Made by a program: the position numbers and the translations under genes | Shown: positions 49,126-58,807 of the stretch, piece by piece | How positions within the stretch are numbered: the stretch's first letter is position 1 | Layout of the letters: each line of letters begins with the position of its first letter | Notes under the pieces: generated by a model | Told to the model about the DNA's origin: nothing | Databases searched by the model: none | Seen by the model: only the letters and a program-made list of their open reading frames with translations | NCBI GenBank assembly: GCA_001801085.1 | Contig: MGWR01000021.1 | Location: 1-64,000, forward strand | Source: Gallionellales bacterium GWA2_60_142 | GTDB taxonomy: Bacteria > Pseudomonadota > Gammaproteobacteria > Burkholderiales > Gallionellaceae | Direction: 5' to 3' | DNA length: 64,000 nt

Positions 49126-49389
49126 ATGGAACACAACTGCGCCAACAGCTTTACCCAGGACATGCGCTATCCGTTCGACGCACGCGCCGTCGCCAAACGC
49201 TTTCGCCATGCCGCGATCTTCGGCGCGCTGGACTCGCTGAATCCGGGTGAAACGATGGCGTTCGTCAACGATCACGATCCGTTGCCGCTGCTCGCGCAAC
49301 TGCAACAACGCTACGGCGCGGGGATAGAGATCAAGTACGTCGCCCGCGAACCGGGCAACATCGCCATCGACTTCACTCGCCGCCAGTAA
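49126..49389 (+). CDS. DUF2249 domain protein
   Basis: IFGALDSLNPGETMAFVNDHDPLPLLAQLQQRYGAGIEIKYVAREPGNIAIDFTR. Confidence 0.88.
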   Translation: MEHNCANSFTQDMRYPFDARAVAKRFRHAAIFGALDSLNPGETMAFVNDHDPLPLLAQLQQRYGAGIEIKYVAREPGNIAIDFTRRQ

Positions 49390-49396
49390 TCGCCGC

Positions 49397-50548
49397 ATGA
49401 GTCATCCGTTCTGGCAAGTCGGCTTCCGGCCGTTTTTCGCGCTGGCGATGCTGTCCGGGTTGAGCCTGCCGGCATTGTGGGCGCTGCTATTTGCCGGCGC
49501 GGTTGCAGCGCCCGAGACCACGTTCACGACGGTGCAGTGGCATGCCCACGAGATGTTCTTCGGCTTCGGCTGGGCGGTGCTGGGCGGCTTCCTGCTGACC
49601 GCGACCAAGAACTGGGTCAATGTGCGCGGCTATCACGGGCAGGCGCTGATGTTCCTCGCGTCCGCCTGGCTGTTCGAGCGCATCGGCATGTGGTTTGAAG
49701 GCAGCTGGCCGCATGCGCTGTTCCTGCTGTCGAATAACCTGTTCCTCGGTTCCATCGTCGCGATGCTGGTCTGGACGCTGGTGAAGAACCGCGCGACCGA
49801 TGCCTACCGCGACAACTATCTGTTCCTGCTGGTCTTGCCGACCTTCCTGATCGCGAAGCAGCTGATGCTGAGCGCCGACTATTACCTGCTCGGCTGGAGC
49901 ATCGCGCTGGGCCTGTTCCGCATGGCCTTCCTGGTGATGCTGGAGCGCACGCTGGTGCAGTTCATGAAGGGCGCGTTCCAGGTCGGCATCCTGCAGCATC
50001 CGCTACTGGACAAGGCCATCAAGCTGCTCGGCTTGCTGCTGGTATTCGCGGGACTGCTGCCGCCTGTACTGGCCGCGTATGCCGGGCTGGTGCTGGCTTT
50101 GCTGTTGGCGGTGCGCTTCGCGTACTGGAAGCCGCAGCTGGCGCTGACGCGGCTGGACATCGGCATCATGTATCTGGGTTATCTGGCTATCGTCGCGCAA
50201 CTGCTGGTCGAGTTTTTCCGGCTGGCCATGACTATGCCGGAGCTCGTCTCGTTGTCGATACATGTGTTCACCTTCGGCGCGATGGGATTGATCGTCCCGG
50301 CGATGCTGATCCGCATCTCGCAGGGACATACCGGCAGGAAGGTGGTATTCGATAAAATCGACAAGCTCGCGCTGAGGATCATGATGCTGGCCTTCGTGCT
50401 GCGCATCGTCGCACCGCTGTTCCATCCGGCAAGCTACATGCTGTGGATCGCATCGGCAGCGGTCTGCTGGTTCGCCGCTTTTGCGCTGCTCGCTACACGT
50501 TACATTCCGCTGTTGTTGCGGCCGCGCGTCGACGGAAAACCGCATTAG
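49397..50548 (+). CDS. nnrS: NnrS family protein
   Basis: FWQVGFRPFFALAMLSGL, WHAHEMFFGFGWAVLGGFLLTATKNW, HVFTFGAMGLIVPAMLIRISQGHTGR. Confidence 0.95.
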   Translation: MSHPFWQVGFRPFFALAMLSGLSLPALWALLFAGAVAAPETTFTTVQWHAHEMFFGFGWAVLGGFLLTATKNWVNVRGYHGQALMFLASAWLFERIGMWFEGSWPHALFLLSNNLFLGSIVAMLVWTLVKNRATDAYRDNYLFLLVLPTFLIAKQLMLSADYYLLGWSIALGLFRMAFLVMLERTLVQFMKGAFQVGILQHPLLDKAIKLLGLLLVFAGLLPPVLAAYAGLVLALLLAVRFAYWKPQLALTRLDIGIMYLGYLAIVAQLLVEFFRLAMTMPELVSLSIHVFTFGAMGLIVPAMLIRISQGHTGRKVVFDKIDKLALRIMMLAFVLRIVAPLFHPASYMLWIASAAVCWFAAFALLATRYIPLLLRPRVDGKPH

Positions 50549-50623
50549 CTATACCGTTTGCCGTAGCGTGCGCTCTGCTAGAATGGCCGCATCGCCATAC
50601 GCAAAGCCGATGCTTTTCCATAC

Positions 50624-51388
50624 ATGACTGTTATCGCCGTATTCAACCAGAAGGGTGGTGTAGGCAAGACTACCACGGCGGTCAATCTCGCCGCTGCTTT
50701 GGCGCGTCGCGGACACCGGACCACGGGTATCGACCTCGATCCCCAGGCGCAGTTCGGTTCCACTGTGGGCATCACCGCAGCATCCGGCGACGACAGCCTG
50801 TACGGTCTGTTCCAGCGCAGTCGTCCGTTGCGCGAAATGATCCAGATGACGGCTAGCGGCATCGGCATCATTCCCTCTCATGTGGAGATGTCCAAGGTGG
50901 ACGCGTTGTACGGCAAGGGCTACAACGCGATCAATAAACTGAATCTGGGGCTGAAAGCCGAAAATGCGGAGGGCGAGGTTCACCACTGGGTGCTCGATTG
51001 CAGTCCGGTGGTCGGCGTGCTTTCGCTGAATGCGATCTTCGCCTGCGACGGCATCATCGTTCCGATGTCGGCGGATTATCTGTCGATCAAGGGGGCGATT
51101 CAGATCCAGAAGACCCTCAAGGCGCTCGAACTGGTGCTGAAGCGCCGCGTCAACCGCCGCTATTTGCTGACGCGCTACGACTCGCGTCGGCGTTTGTCGC
51201 GCAACGTCCTGCTGATGGCGGAAAAGGAATTCGGCACAGATGTCTGCCGCACGCTGATTGCGGAGAACGTGAGTCTCGCGGAAAGCCCTTTGATGAACAA
51301 GACGATCTTCGAGCATGCGCCCAGCAGCCGCGGCGCGAAGGACTACGATGCGCTGATGAACGAACTGATCGCGGACGGGTTCATCTAA
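50624..51388 (+). CDS. parA: ParA family ATPase (no adjacent parB)
   Basis: IAVFNQKGGVGKTTTAVNLAAAL, DLDPQAQFGSTVG. Confidence 0.93.
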   Translation: MTVIAVFNQKGGVGKTTTAVNLAAALARRGHRTTGIDLDPQAQFGSTVGITAASGDDSLYGLFQRSRPLREMIQMTASGIGIIPSHVEMSKVDALYGKGYNAINKLNLGLKAENAEGEVHHWVLDCSPVVGVLSLNAIFACDGIIVPMSADYLSIKGAIQIQKTLKALELVLKRRVNRRYLLTRYDSRRRLSRNVLLMAEKEFGTDVCRTLIAENVSLAESPLMNKTIFEHAPSSRGAKDYDALMNELIADGFI

Positions 51389-51414
51389 TCCAAAGAAACG
51401 ATGATCGGGTACTG

Positions 51415-51662
51415 GAAAACGTAGCGAGGACGGTTGGCTGTAAGGCGCACGGAGCTTTGCATGGCCAATCGACTAAGCTGGCCAAAAACGCCAGCCAAGT
51501 CGCTGGTCAGCACAGAAACTGGAATGTATTTTAGTCTGCCGTTACACGGCCCCGGATTTCGAACACCGCGCAACGCAGCAGGCGACCGCCGCATAACCAG
51601 TGACTTGGCCGTTGTCTTTTGACGGCCTAGTCAAATGCCTAGTTGTTTCATCAGTAGTTTTA
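51415..51662 (+). repeat. Dispersed repeat copy B with internal inverted REP-like module pair
   Basis: Outer blocks match copy A; 51462-51510 is approximately the reverse complement of 51593-51645; ends AGTAGTTTTA. Confidence 0.8.
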
Positions 51663-51672
51663 CAGTGCCCGA

Positions 51673-51888
51673 TCAACTGTGTTTGACGATCAGCGTCAGG
51701 ACATCCTCGATATCCGCGGATTGGGGCAACTCCTTCTCGACGACGATAGTCTGGCTGTGGACGATTTCGCAATTGAGGTACATCTGGCGCAGCTTGCGTT
51801 CGGCATCGGCTTGATCCTTGCCGAATATCCGGATGTTTTCGACCAGATGGCCGTTCCGTGTCTTTACCGTGAAGTCGTATTTCTGCAT
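51673..51888 (-). CDS. Conserved hypothetical small protein, 71 aa
   Basis: MQKYDFTVKTRNGHLVENIRIFGKDQADAERKLRQMYLNCEIVHSQTIVVEKEL. Confidence 0.75.
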   Translation of the reverse strand: MQKYDFTVKTRNGHLVENIRIFGKDQADAERKLRQMYLNCEIVHSQTIVVEKELPQSADIEDVLTLIVKHS

Positions 51889-52052
51889 GGTCGAATAAGA
51901 AGATATGTGAGCTATCTGACGTTCAGAGTAGATGCATAGCAGGCGATGCGTCAAGCAGAGAAATATTGGGCAGAGAGATACTGGGTGCACCGGATTTCTC
52001 GCGCCGGGTCGCTCTGCTAGAATGCCGCGACTGTTGAGCATTGGAGAATGAC

Positions 52053-52376
52053 ATGACCTACGTGGTTGCCGAGAACTGTATCAAGTGCAAGTACACCGAC
52101 TGCGTGGACGTGTGCCCGGTGGACTGCTTCCGCGAGGGGCCGAACTTTCTGGTGATCGATCCGGACGAGTGCATAGACTGCACCTTGTGCGTCGCCGAAT
52201 GCCCGGCCGAGGCGATCTACGCCGAGGACGACCTGCCGCAGGCCCAACATCATTTCATCGAACTGAACGCCGAACTGGCGAAGCTGTGGAAACCCATCGT
52301 CGAGAAGAAACCGGCGCCGCCCGACGCCGACCAGTGGCGCGGCGTGCCGGACAAGCTGCGTCTGCTGGAACGTTAA
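52053..52376 (+). CDS. fdxA: 7Fe ferredoxin FdxA
   Basis: [60 protein letters not shown]. Confidence 0.97.
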   Translation: MTYVVAENCIKCKYTDCVDVCPVDCFREGPNFLVIDPDECIDCTLCVAECPAEAIYAEDDLPQAQHHFIELNAELAKLWKPIVEKKPAPPDADQWRGVPDKLRLLER

Positions 52377-52614
52377 ACCTAGACACCTCGGTTGACCGCG
52401 CCCAAAGGTACGCAAGCCAATGAACGGTAATTTCAGAATTGTTCCATACCCGCTCACCCGATTGGTGAGGCGCTACGAGGCGTATTGCACGTCCCTCGCA
52501 GTGCATGGCGGCATTGCTTCTCCTCGGAATGGGATAACCATTCCTCGTCGGCGCGCCTTGCCCTGCGCCGCGATGAACGCACACTACACCTCGTCCAACC
52601 GAGGAATCTAGGTT
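52376..52614. repeat. MITE-like element with about 21-nt terminal inverted repeats and two internal hairpins
   Basis: AACCTAGACACCTCGGTTG (left) vs reverse-complemented right end AACCTAGATTCCTCGGTTG; hairpins CTCACC-CGATT-GGTGAG and GGAATGG-GATAA-CCATTCC. Confidence 0.7.
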
Positions 52615-55291
52615 GCTCCCCTCCTTTTTTCATCATGTAGCGCAGCGCATCCTGCATGTGCAGGGTGACCGCGACCTGCGCGCGGCGACCGTGTTGTTGC
52701 CGAACTATCATGTCGCGCAGCCGTTGGCACAGGCATTCGGCGAGGCCGCGGGTACTACCGTGCTACTGCCGCGCATGCTCACGCTCACCGACTGGGCGCA
52801 GACCGTCCGGCTCGATACCCCGATACAACCCGACACCCGGCGCATCGCGTCGTTGTACCAAGCGCTGCGCGAGCGCGACTGGTTCGGCGACGCCGACCTG
52901 TGGAGCCTGTCGCGTGAACTGATGGGGCTGATGGATGAGCTGACGCGCCACCATGTCGTGCTGCCCGAATCCGAAGCCGACTTTGCCGCACAACTGACCG
53001 AGGCCTATCGCGCGCGCAGCGGACAGGCGTTACAGTTCGAGGCGCGCGTGGTGCATGAGCTGTGGTACGCGATGACCTCCGGTTCTGAGCTGGATAACGA
53101 ACGCGCCTGGCAGCAGCGACTGGCGCGGCTGGTCGAAGCTGTCGATGGCCCGCTGTATGTGTTGCAGACCTGCAATCTTGCTGCGCCCGAACGACATTTT
53201 TTGCAGGCCTGTCGCGAGCGCGTGCCGGTCGAGGTATTCGACCTGCGCGAGATGGTCGCCGAGTCTTGCGAATGCGCATTGCTGTCGCGCGCGTTGCAGC
53301 GCGACGCGAACAGCGCCGACCTGCGCAGCGATGCATCGTTACTGGAACGGCAGCCGGAAGCGTGGCTGAGCAGCCGCTTGCAACTGTTCGGCGCGCACGG
53401 CCTTGAGCAGGAGGCGCAGGCCGCCGACGTGCAAATCCGCCGCTGGCTGCTCGAAGGCAAGCAATCCATCGCGGTCGTCGTGCAGGACCGGCTGGTCGCG
53501 CGGCGCGCGCGCGCGCTGCTGGAGCGCGCGCAGGTGCAGGTGCGCGACGAGACCGGCTGGACGATGGCGACGCTGTCGGTCAGCACCGCGCTGATGCGCT
53601 GGCTGGAAGCGGTGCAGGGCGATTTCTATTATCAGGACGTGCTCGATCTGCTGAAGTCTCCGTTCCTGTTCGCCGACGCGCCGCCCGCAGAACGCAAGCA
53701 GGCCGCCTACCTGTTCGAGCAACTGGTGCGCAAGCACGGCGCGGTCGCGCAACTGGAGAGCTATATCGAACTGGCCGAGCGCGAGCAGCGCGAACTGGTG
53801 CAGCCGCTGGTGCGCCTGCGCCAAGCGATGCAGGCGCTGCCGAAAAAGAGCGTGCCGTTGGCCGAATGGCTGCATGCATTGAGCGACAGTTTGCAGATAC
53901 TCGGCGTGTCGCAAGGCTGGGCGCAGGATGCGGCGGGACAGCAACTGCTGGGTTCGCTCGGACAATGGGAAGATGAGCTCGGCGACGACAATACGCGCTG
54001 CAACTTCGCCGAATGGCGGCGCTGGCTGGCGCAGCAGCTCGACCTGAACACCTTCCGCGACCTCGGCGTGGAAAGCCCGGTGCTGTTCACCCATCTCGCC
54101 GCGACGCGCTGGCGCAGTTTCGACGCGGTGCTGCTGCTCGGCAGCGACGCGGCGCATCTGCCCGCGCCGGCGAACGCAGGGCAATGGTTCAACGACACGG
54201 TGCGCGCCTCGCTCGGCCTGCCGCTCGCGAGCGCGCAGCAGGCGCAGGTGCGCGACGACCTGTTGGCGTTGCTGGCGCTCAATGAGACCGTGCTGGCGAG
54301 TTGGCAGGCGAGCAAAAACGGCGAACCCAATCTGCTCAGCCCGCATCTGGAGATGCTGCGCGCCTTGCATCTGCTGGCGTATCGAGACGACCTGGCCGCC
54401 GATGAACTGGGCGATCTGCTCGCGCAAGCCAAGGTGCAAGGCGAGGCGTTCGCGCTGCCGCCTGCGGGCGAAATGCCGCGACCTGCGGTGCTGCCGGAAC
54501 TGGTTCCGCAGCGTGTCTCGCCGTCCGGCTACAACAGCCTGGTCGCCTGCCCGTACCAGTTTTACGCGCGCCACATGCTGCGCCTGAACGAACTCGACGA
54601 GGTGCGCGAAGAGCTCGATAAGCGCGACTACGGCACCTGGGTGCATGCGGCGTTGCAGCGTTTTCACGACGAATTCAAATCGCTGCTGGAGCATGAGCGC
54701 GACGTTGCCGAAGCAGCGCTGCGCCGCATCAGCGCGGAGGTATTCGCCGGAGCGCTGGCGCATGACTATCTGGCGCAGGCCTGGCTGCTGCGCTGGCAGG
54801 CGCAGATACCTGCCTATATCGACTGGCAGTTAGCCAACGAGCGTGCAGGCTGGCGCTATTCCGGGGCTGAAACGGAATTCGAGATCGGCGTGATGGAGAA
54901 TCTGACATTGCGCGGACGCATCGACCGTATCGACTACCAGAGCGAGGACATGGAAGTGCTGCGCGTGCTGGATTACAAGACGCAGGCGGTCGCACCGTTG
55001 CGCAACAAACTGAAAGAGCCCGGCGAAGATGTGCAACTGGCCTGTTATGCATTCGACCTCCACGCGAGCGAAGCCGCCTTCGTCGCGCTGGACGGCGGCA
55101 AGGTCGATGCGGTGACGCCGCCGCAAGACATCGCCGAACTGGCGCGACTGAACATCGAGCGGCTGAAGAGCGTGTTCGAACGCATGCATCAGGGGGTGGC
55201 GCTGCCCGCACACGGCGCGGAATCGGTGTGCGGCTATTGCGAAATGCGCGGCCTGTGCCGCCATGGACAGTGGGAGGAGGCGCATGGATAA
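52613..55291 (+). CDS. AddB-like PD-(D/E)XK nuclease/inactivated helicase
   Basis: N-terminal ATVLLPNYHVAQPLAQAF; C-terminal SGYNSLVACPYQFYARHMLRL, GRIDRID, VLDYKTQ, C-terminal Cys cluster CGYCEMRGLCRHG. Confidence 0.9.
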   Translation: MLPSFFHHVAQRILHVQGDRDLRAATVLLPNYHVAQPLAQAFGEAAGTTVLLPRMLTLTDWAQTVRLDTPIQPDTRRIASLYQALRERDWFGDADLWSLSRELMGLMDELTRHHVVLPESEADFAAQLTEAYRARSGQALQFEARVVHELWYAMTSGSELDNERAWQQRLARLVEAVDGPLYVLQTCNLAAPERHFLQACRERVPVEVFDLREMVAESCECALLSRALQRDANSADLRSDASLLERQPEAWLSSRLQLFGAHGLEQEAQAADVQIRRWLLEGKQSIAVVVQDRLVARRARALLERAQVQVRDETGWTMATLSVSTALMRWLEAVQGDFYYQDVLDLLKSPFLFADAPPAERKQAAYLFEQLVRKHGAVAQLESYIELAEREQRELVQPLVRLRQAMQALPKKSVPLAEWLHALSDSLQILGVSQGWAQDAAGQQLLGSLGQWEDELGDDNTRCNFAEWRRWLAQQLDLNTFRDLGVESPVLFTHLAATRWRSFDAVLLLGSDAAHLPAPANAGQWFNDTVRASLGLPLASAQQAQVRDDLLALLALNETVLASWQASKNGEPNLLSPHLEMLRALHLLAYRDDLAADELGDLLAQAKVQGEAFALPPAGEMPRPAVLPELVPQRVSPSGYNSLVACPYQFYARHMLRLNELDEVREELDKRDYGTWVHAALQRFHDEFKSLLEHERDVAEAALRRISAEVFAGALAHDYLAQAWLLRWQAQIPAYIDWQLANERAGWRYSGAETEFEIGVMENLTLRGRIDRIDYQSEDMEVLRVLDYKTQAVAPLRNKLKEPGEDVQLACYAFDLHASEAAFVALDGGKVDAVTPPQDIAELARLNIERLKSVFERMHQGVALPAHGAESVCGYCEMRGLCRHGQWEEAHG

Positions 55292-58200
55292 CCGCGCCGC
55301 GCTCGACCCCAAGAATAGTGTCGTCGTCGAGGCCTGCGCCGGCAGCGGCAAGACCTGGCTGCTGGTGTCGCGCGTCGTGCGCCTGTTGCTGGCCGGCGTG
55401 CCGCCCGGCGAGATACTGGCGATCACTTTCACGCGCAAGGCCGCGCAGGAGATGCAGGCGCGGCTGCGCGATTGGCTGTACGAGTTGGCCTCCGAGGACG
55501 ACGACCATGTGCGCGGATTCCTGCGCCATCGCGAAGTGGACGAGGCCGACATCGAGCGCCTGCTGCCGCGCGCGCGCAGCCTGTACCAACAGTTTTTGCT
55601 GGCGCAGCCCAACATCACCATCAGCACCTTCCACGGCTGGTTCATGCAGGTGTTGCAGCGCGCGCCGCTGAACGCCGGTATGGCCGGCGGCGTGCAACTG
55701 GTGGAGCAGACTTCCGCATTGCGCGACGAGGCCTGGAAGACGATGCTCGACAAGCTGCACAGCCATCCCGATTCGCCGGAGGCGCAGAGCATGCTGGCGC
55801 TGTTCGCCGAGCTGGGGCTCTCCAGTACCGAGCAGCTGCTGTTCAACTTTCTCGCCAAGCGCAGCGAGTGGTGGGCCTACAGCACGGGGCAAGGCGATCC
55901 GCTGGCGTTCGCGCTGGACAGCCTGCGCGCCGAGCTCGGCGTGGACATGGCGTTCGACCCGGTCGAGGACTGGGGCATGTGCGGCAACAACGAAGAGAGC
56001 TTCTTCGCGTTTGCTCGCCAGCTCGCGGCCAGCGGCACCGAGACGCAGCAGAAGAACGCCTCCGAGCTGGAACGCGCGTGGACCGACTCGGAACCTGAGG
56101 TGCGATTCGATGCGGTGTCGCCGCTGCTGTACACCAAGGCGGGCGAGCCGCGCAGCCTGAAGCCGACCAAGAAGCAGCAGGCGGAGGCGTTTCTACTGAC
56201 GCGCGAGTCGCTGTTTGCCAGCTTGCAGGAGGCGCGCGACACGCTGGCCGAGCAGCAGGCCTACCGCATGAACGAGCACGCGTTGCGCTGCGGCGTCGCG
56301 TTGCTGGACAGCTATCAGGCGCTGAAGCAGCGCCAGCAGATGCTGGACTTCGGCGATCTGGAATGGCGCGTATGCCAGTTGCTGAACGACAGCGACCACG
56401 CCGAATACCTGCAATACAAGCTCGACAGCCGTTACAGCCATGTGCTGCTGGACGAGTTTCAGGACACCAACCCGCTGCAATGGCAGATATTGCAGTCATG
56501 GTTCGCCGCCGCCGACGCGGTGGACTCGCGCCCGACGGTGTTCGTCGTCGGCGACCCGAAGCAGTCGATCTACCGTTTTCGCCGCGCCGACGCGCGGCTG
56601 TTCGGCGTCGTGCGCGAGTTTTTGCAACAGCATTACGGCGCGCACCACCTGACGCAGAACATGACGCGTCGCAACGCGCCTGCGGTGCTGGACGCGGTCA
56701 ACGGTGTGTTCGACGGATTGCCGGAATACGAGGGGTTCGAACGGCACGGCGCGCATCAGGTTGAGCTGCCGGGCTATGTCGAAGTGCTGCCGCTGTGCGC
56801 GATGCCGGAGTCCGAAAAAGAAGCCGAGGGCGGCGCGCTGACGTTGCGCGACCCGCTGACCGAGCCGCGCGACGAGCGCGAAGAAAGCGCGCGCGAACTG
56901 GAGGCGCAGCAGTTCGCCGCGAAGGTCAGAGAGATCGTCGGCAACTGGCAGGTCAACGACGAAGGCGAGATACGCCCTGCGCAATACGCAGACATCATGG
57001 TGCTGGTGCGCCGTCGCACCCATTTGAAGATTTACGAACACGCACTGCGTCAGCGCGGCATCCCCTGCCTCACCTCGCGCCGCGGCGGCCTGCTGGAGAC
57101 GCTGGAGGCGTCCGACATCCAGGCGCTGCTGACCTTTCTGATCACGCCGTTTGCCGATCTGCAACTCGCGCATGCGCTGCGCACGCCGATGTTCTCCTGT
57201 AGCGACGAGGATTTGATGGCGCTGGCGAAAATCCCCCCCGCCCCCCCTTTGGCAAAGGGGGGAGAACAAGCGGCAGTGGAAGGCTCATCGCTTCCCCCCT
57301 TGGTAAAAGGGGGGGCAGGGGGGATTCGCAGTTGGTGGTTGCGCCTGCAACAGCTTGTAACCAGCGGCGAGGCTACCTCTCATCTGCAACGCGCCCATCG
57401 TTTGCTGCAAGGCTGGTTGAGGCTCGCCGACAAGCTGCCGGTGCACGACCTGCTCGACCGCATCTATTTCGAGGGCGACGTGCAGAGCCGTTATGCCGCA
57501 GCCGTGCCGGAGGCGATGCGCGCGACCGTGCTGGCGAACTTGCAGGCCTTCATCGAGATCGCGCTGAACGTCGATGCCGGGCGCTATCCCAGTCTGCCCG
57601 GATTCCTGCGCGAACTGGCCGAGTTGCGCCGTGCGGACGACAGCGAGTCGCCCGACGAGGGAAAAGTCGCGCATGCCGGCAACGCGCTGCGCATCTACAC
57701 GGTGCACGAGTCCAAGGGGCTGGAAGCGCCCATCGTCTGGTTGCTGGACACGAACGCCAAGCCGCCCGTGGACAAGGGCTACGACGTGCTGCTGGACTGG
57801 CCGACCGCGAGCGCGCGTCCCGCGCATTTCTCGCTGTACGGCGACAAAGCCAGCCGCGGCCCGACGCGCGAGCGCTACTTCGAACAGGAGGCGCAACTCG
57901 CCCAACGCGAAGACCTGAACTTGCTGTATGTCGCGATGACGCGCGCGAAGCAGGCGCTGCTGGTCAGTGGCAACGGCGAGCGCATCGAAGGCATGTGGTA
58001 CGACCGCATCACGAATGCGCAACCGCAAGCGGGCGAGAATCCGCTGCTGGCGGTATCCGCGGCTCCTGTACGTCATGCTGCAATCGGAGCCGCTGCAGCG
58101 GTCGATATCCGTCTGACGCAGCCGCTGCCGACCGGATCGCGCAAGGCCGCGACTAGTGCGCAGCAGCAGCGTGGCATCTGGCTGCATGCATTGCTACAGC

Positions 58201-58592
58201 ATCTGCTGCCGCCCGCCGAGGCTGCGGTCGAGGCCGAACTGTGCCAGCGCTGCGGAATTCCCGAGGCTGAATTCGACGCGCTGCTGGAACAGGCGCAAAG
58301 CCTGCTTGCGCAGCCGCATCTGCAGTGTTATTTCGATCCGCTGCATTACCGCATCGCCTGCAATGAGATGCCCTACGTAGACGCGCAAGGCGAACTCAAG
58401 CGCATCGACCGACTGGTCGAGTTCGACAGCGAGGTGTGGGTACTGGACTACAAGCTGGGCGACAGCGGCGATGTGGTGCGACATCGAGCGCAGATGCAGG
58501 GATACCGCGACGCGATGCGAACGGTGTATGCGGGCAGGCCGGTGCGCTGCGCGCTGGTGTTCGCGGATGGAACATTGCAGGAGATGGAGTAA
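55284..58592 (+). CDS. AddA-like UvrD helicase/exonuclease
   Basis: VVEACAGSGKTWLLVSRVVRLLLAG, ITFTRKAAQEMQ, LLDEFQDTNPLQW, GDPKQSIYRFRRAD, YTVHESKGLEAPIVWL, WVLDYKLG. Confidence 0.93.
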   Translation: MDNRAALDPKNSVVVEACAGSGKTWLLVSRVVRLLLAGVPPGEILAITFTRKAAQEMQARLRDWLYELASEDDDHVRGFLRHREVDEADIERLLPRARSLYQQFLLAQPNITISTFHGWFMQVLQRAPLNAGMAGGVQLVEQTSALRDEAWKTMLDKLHSHPDSPEAQSMLALFAELGLSSTEQLLFNFLAKRSEWWAYSTGQGDPLAFALDSLRAELGVDMAFDPVEDWGMCGNNEESFFAFARQLAASGTETQQKNASELERAWTDSEPEVRFDAVSPLLYTKAGEPRSLKPTKKQQAEAFLLTRESLFASLQEARDTLAEQQAYRMNEHALRCGVALLDSYQALKQRQQMLDFGDLEWRVCQLLNDSDHAEYLQYKLDSRYSHVLLDEFQDTNPLQWQILQSWFAAADAVDSRPTVFVVGDPKQSIYRFRRADARLFGVVREFLQQHYGAHHLTQNMTRRNAPAVLDAVNGVFDGLPEYEGFERHGAHQVELPGYVEVLPLCAMPESEKEAEGGALTLRDPLTEPRDEREESARELEAQQFAAKVREIVGNWQVNDEGEIRPAQYADIMVLVRRRTHLKIYEHALRQRGIPCLTSRRGGLLETLEASDIQALLTFLITPFADLQLAHALRTPMFSCSDEDLMALAKIPPAPPLAKGGEQAAVEGSSLPPLVKGGAGGIRSWWLRLQQLVTSGEATSHLQRAHRLLQGWLRLADKLPVHDLLDRIYFEGDVQSRYAAAVPEAMRATVLANLQAFIEIALNVDAGRYPSLPGFLRELAELRRADDSESPDEGKVAHAGNALRIYTVHESKGLEAPIVWLLDTNAKPPVDKGYDVLLDWPTASARPAHFSLYGDKASRGPTRERYFEQEAQLAQREDLNLLYVAMTRAKQALLVSGNGERIEGMWYDRITNAQPQAGENPLLAVSAAPVRHAAIGAAAAVDIRLTQPLPTGSRKAATSAQQQRGIWLHALLQHLLPPAEAAVEAELCQRCGIPEAEFDALLEQAQSLLAQPHLQCYFDPLHYRIACNEMPYVDAQGELKRIDRLVEFDSEVWVLDYKLGDSGDVVRHRAQMQGYRDAMRTVYAGRPVRCALVFADGTLQEME
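57230..57326. repeat. Inverted repeat element (CCCCCTTT..AAAGGGGG family) in frame inside the addA-like CDS
   Basis: AATCCCCCCCGCCCCCCCTTTGGCAAAGGGGGGAG vs reverse-complemented right arm AATCCCCCCTGCCCCCCCTTTTACCAAGGGGGGAAG; translates to IPPAPPLAKGG...LPPLVKGGAGGI. Confidence 0.92.
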
Positions 58593-58621
58593 GTATGAAA
58601 CTGAGACTAGTCGCGATGCTG

Positions 58622-58807
58622 GCTCGTCTTCGAGTTCCTTAAGGCGCGCCATCAGGGATGCGTCCATGCCGCCAAGTTTGCTGCGCCATTTGTAAACGTG
58701 GCGGAACTGATGCCGTGTTCCCGGCAGAGCTCGGGAACCGGGCTGCCGGCCTCCGCTTGCTTGAGTACGGCAATGATCTGGCTGTCTGAAAATCGTGATG
58801 TCTTCAT
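58622..58807 (-). pseudogene. Truncated, frameshifted IS3-family OrfA remnant
   Basis: MKTSRFSDSQIIAVLKQAEAGSPVPELCREHGISSATF(1-nt deletion)YKWRSKLGGMDASLMARLKELEDE. Confidence 0.85.

Noticed and set aside
50624-51388. Solo ParA as a sign of an integrated plasmid
   Set aside because: No parB, replication gene or plasmid-like neighbours; orphan chromosomal ParA ATPases are common.
53339-54763. 474-aa minus-strand ORF opposite the addB-like gene
   Set aside because: Antisense shadow rich in Q/R/H, no motifs.
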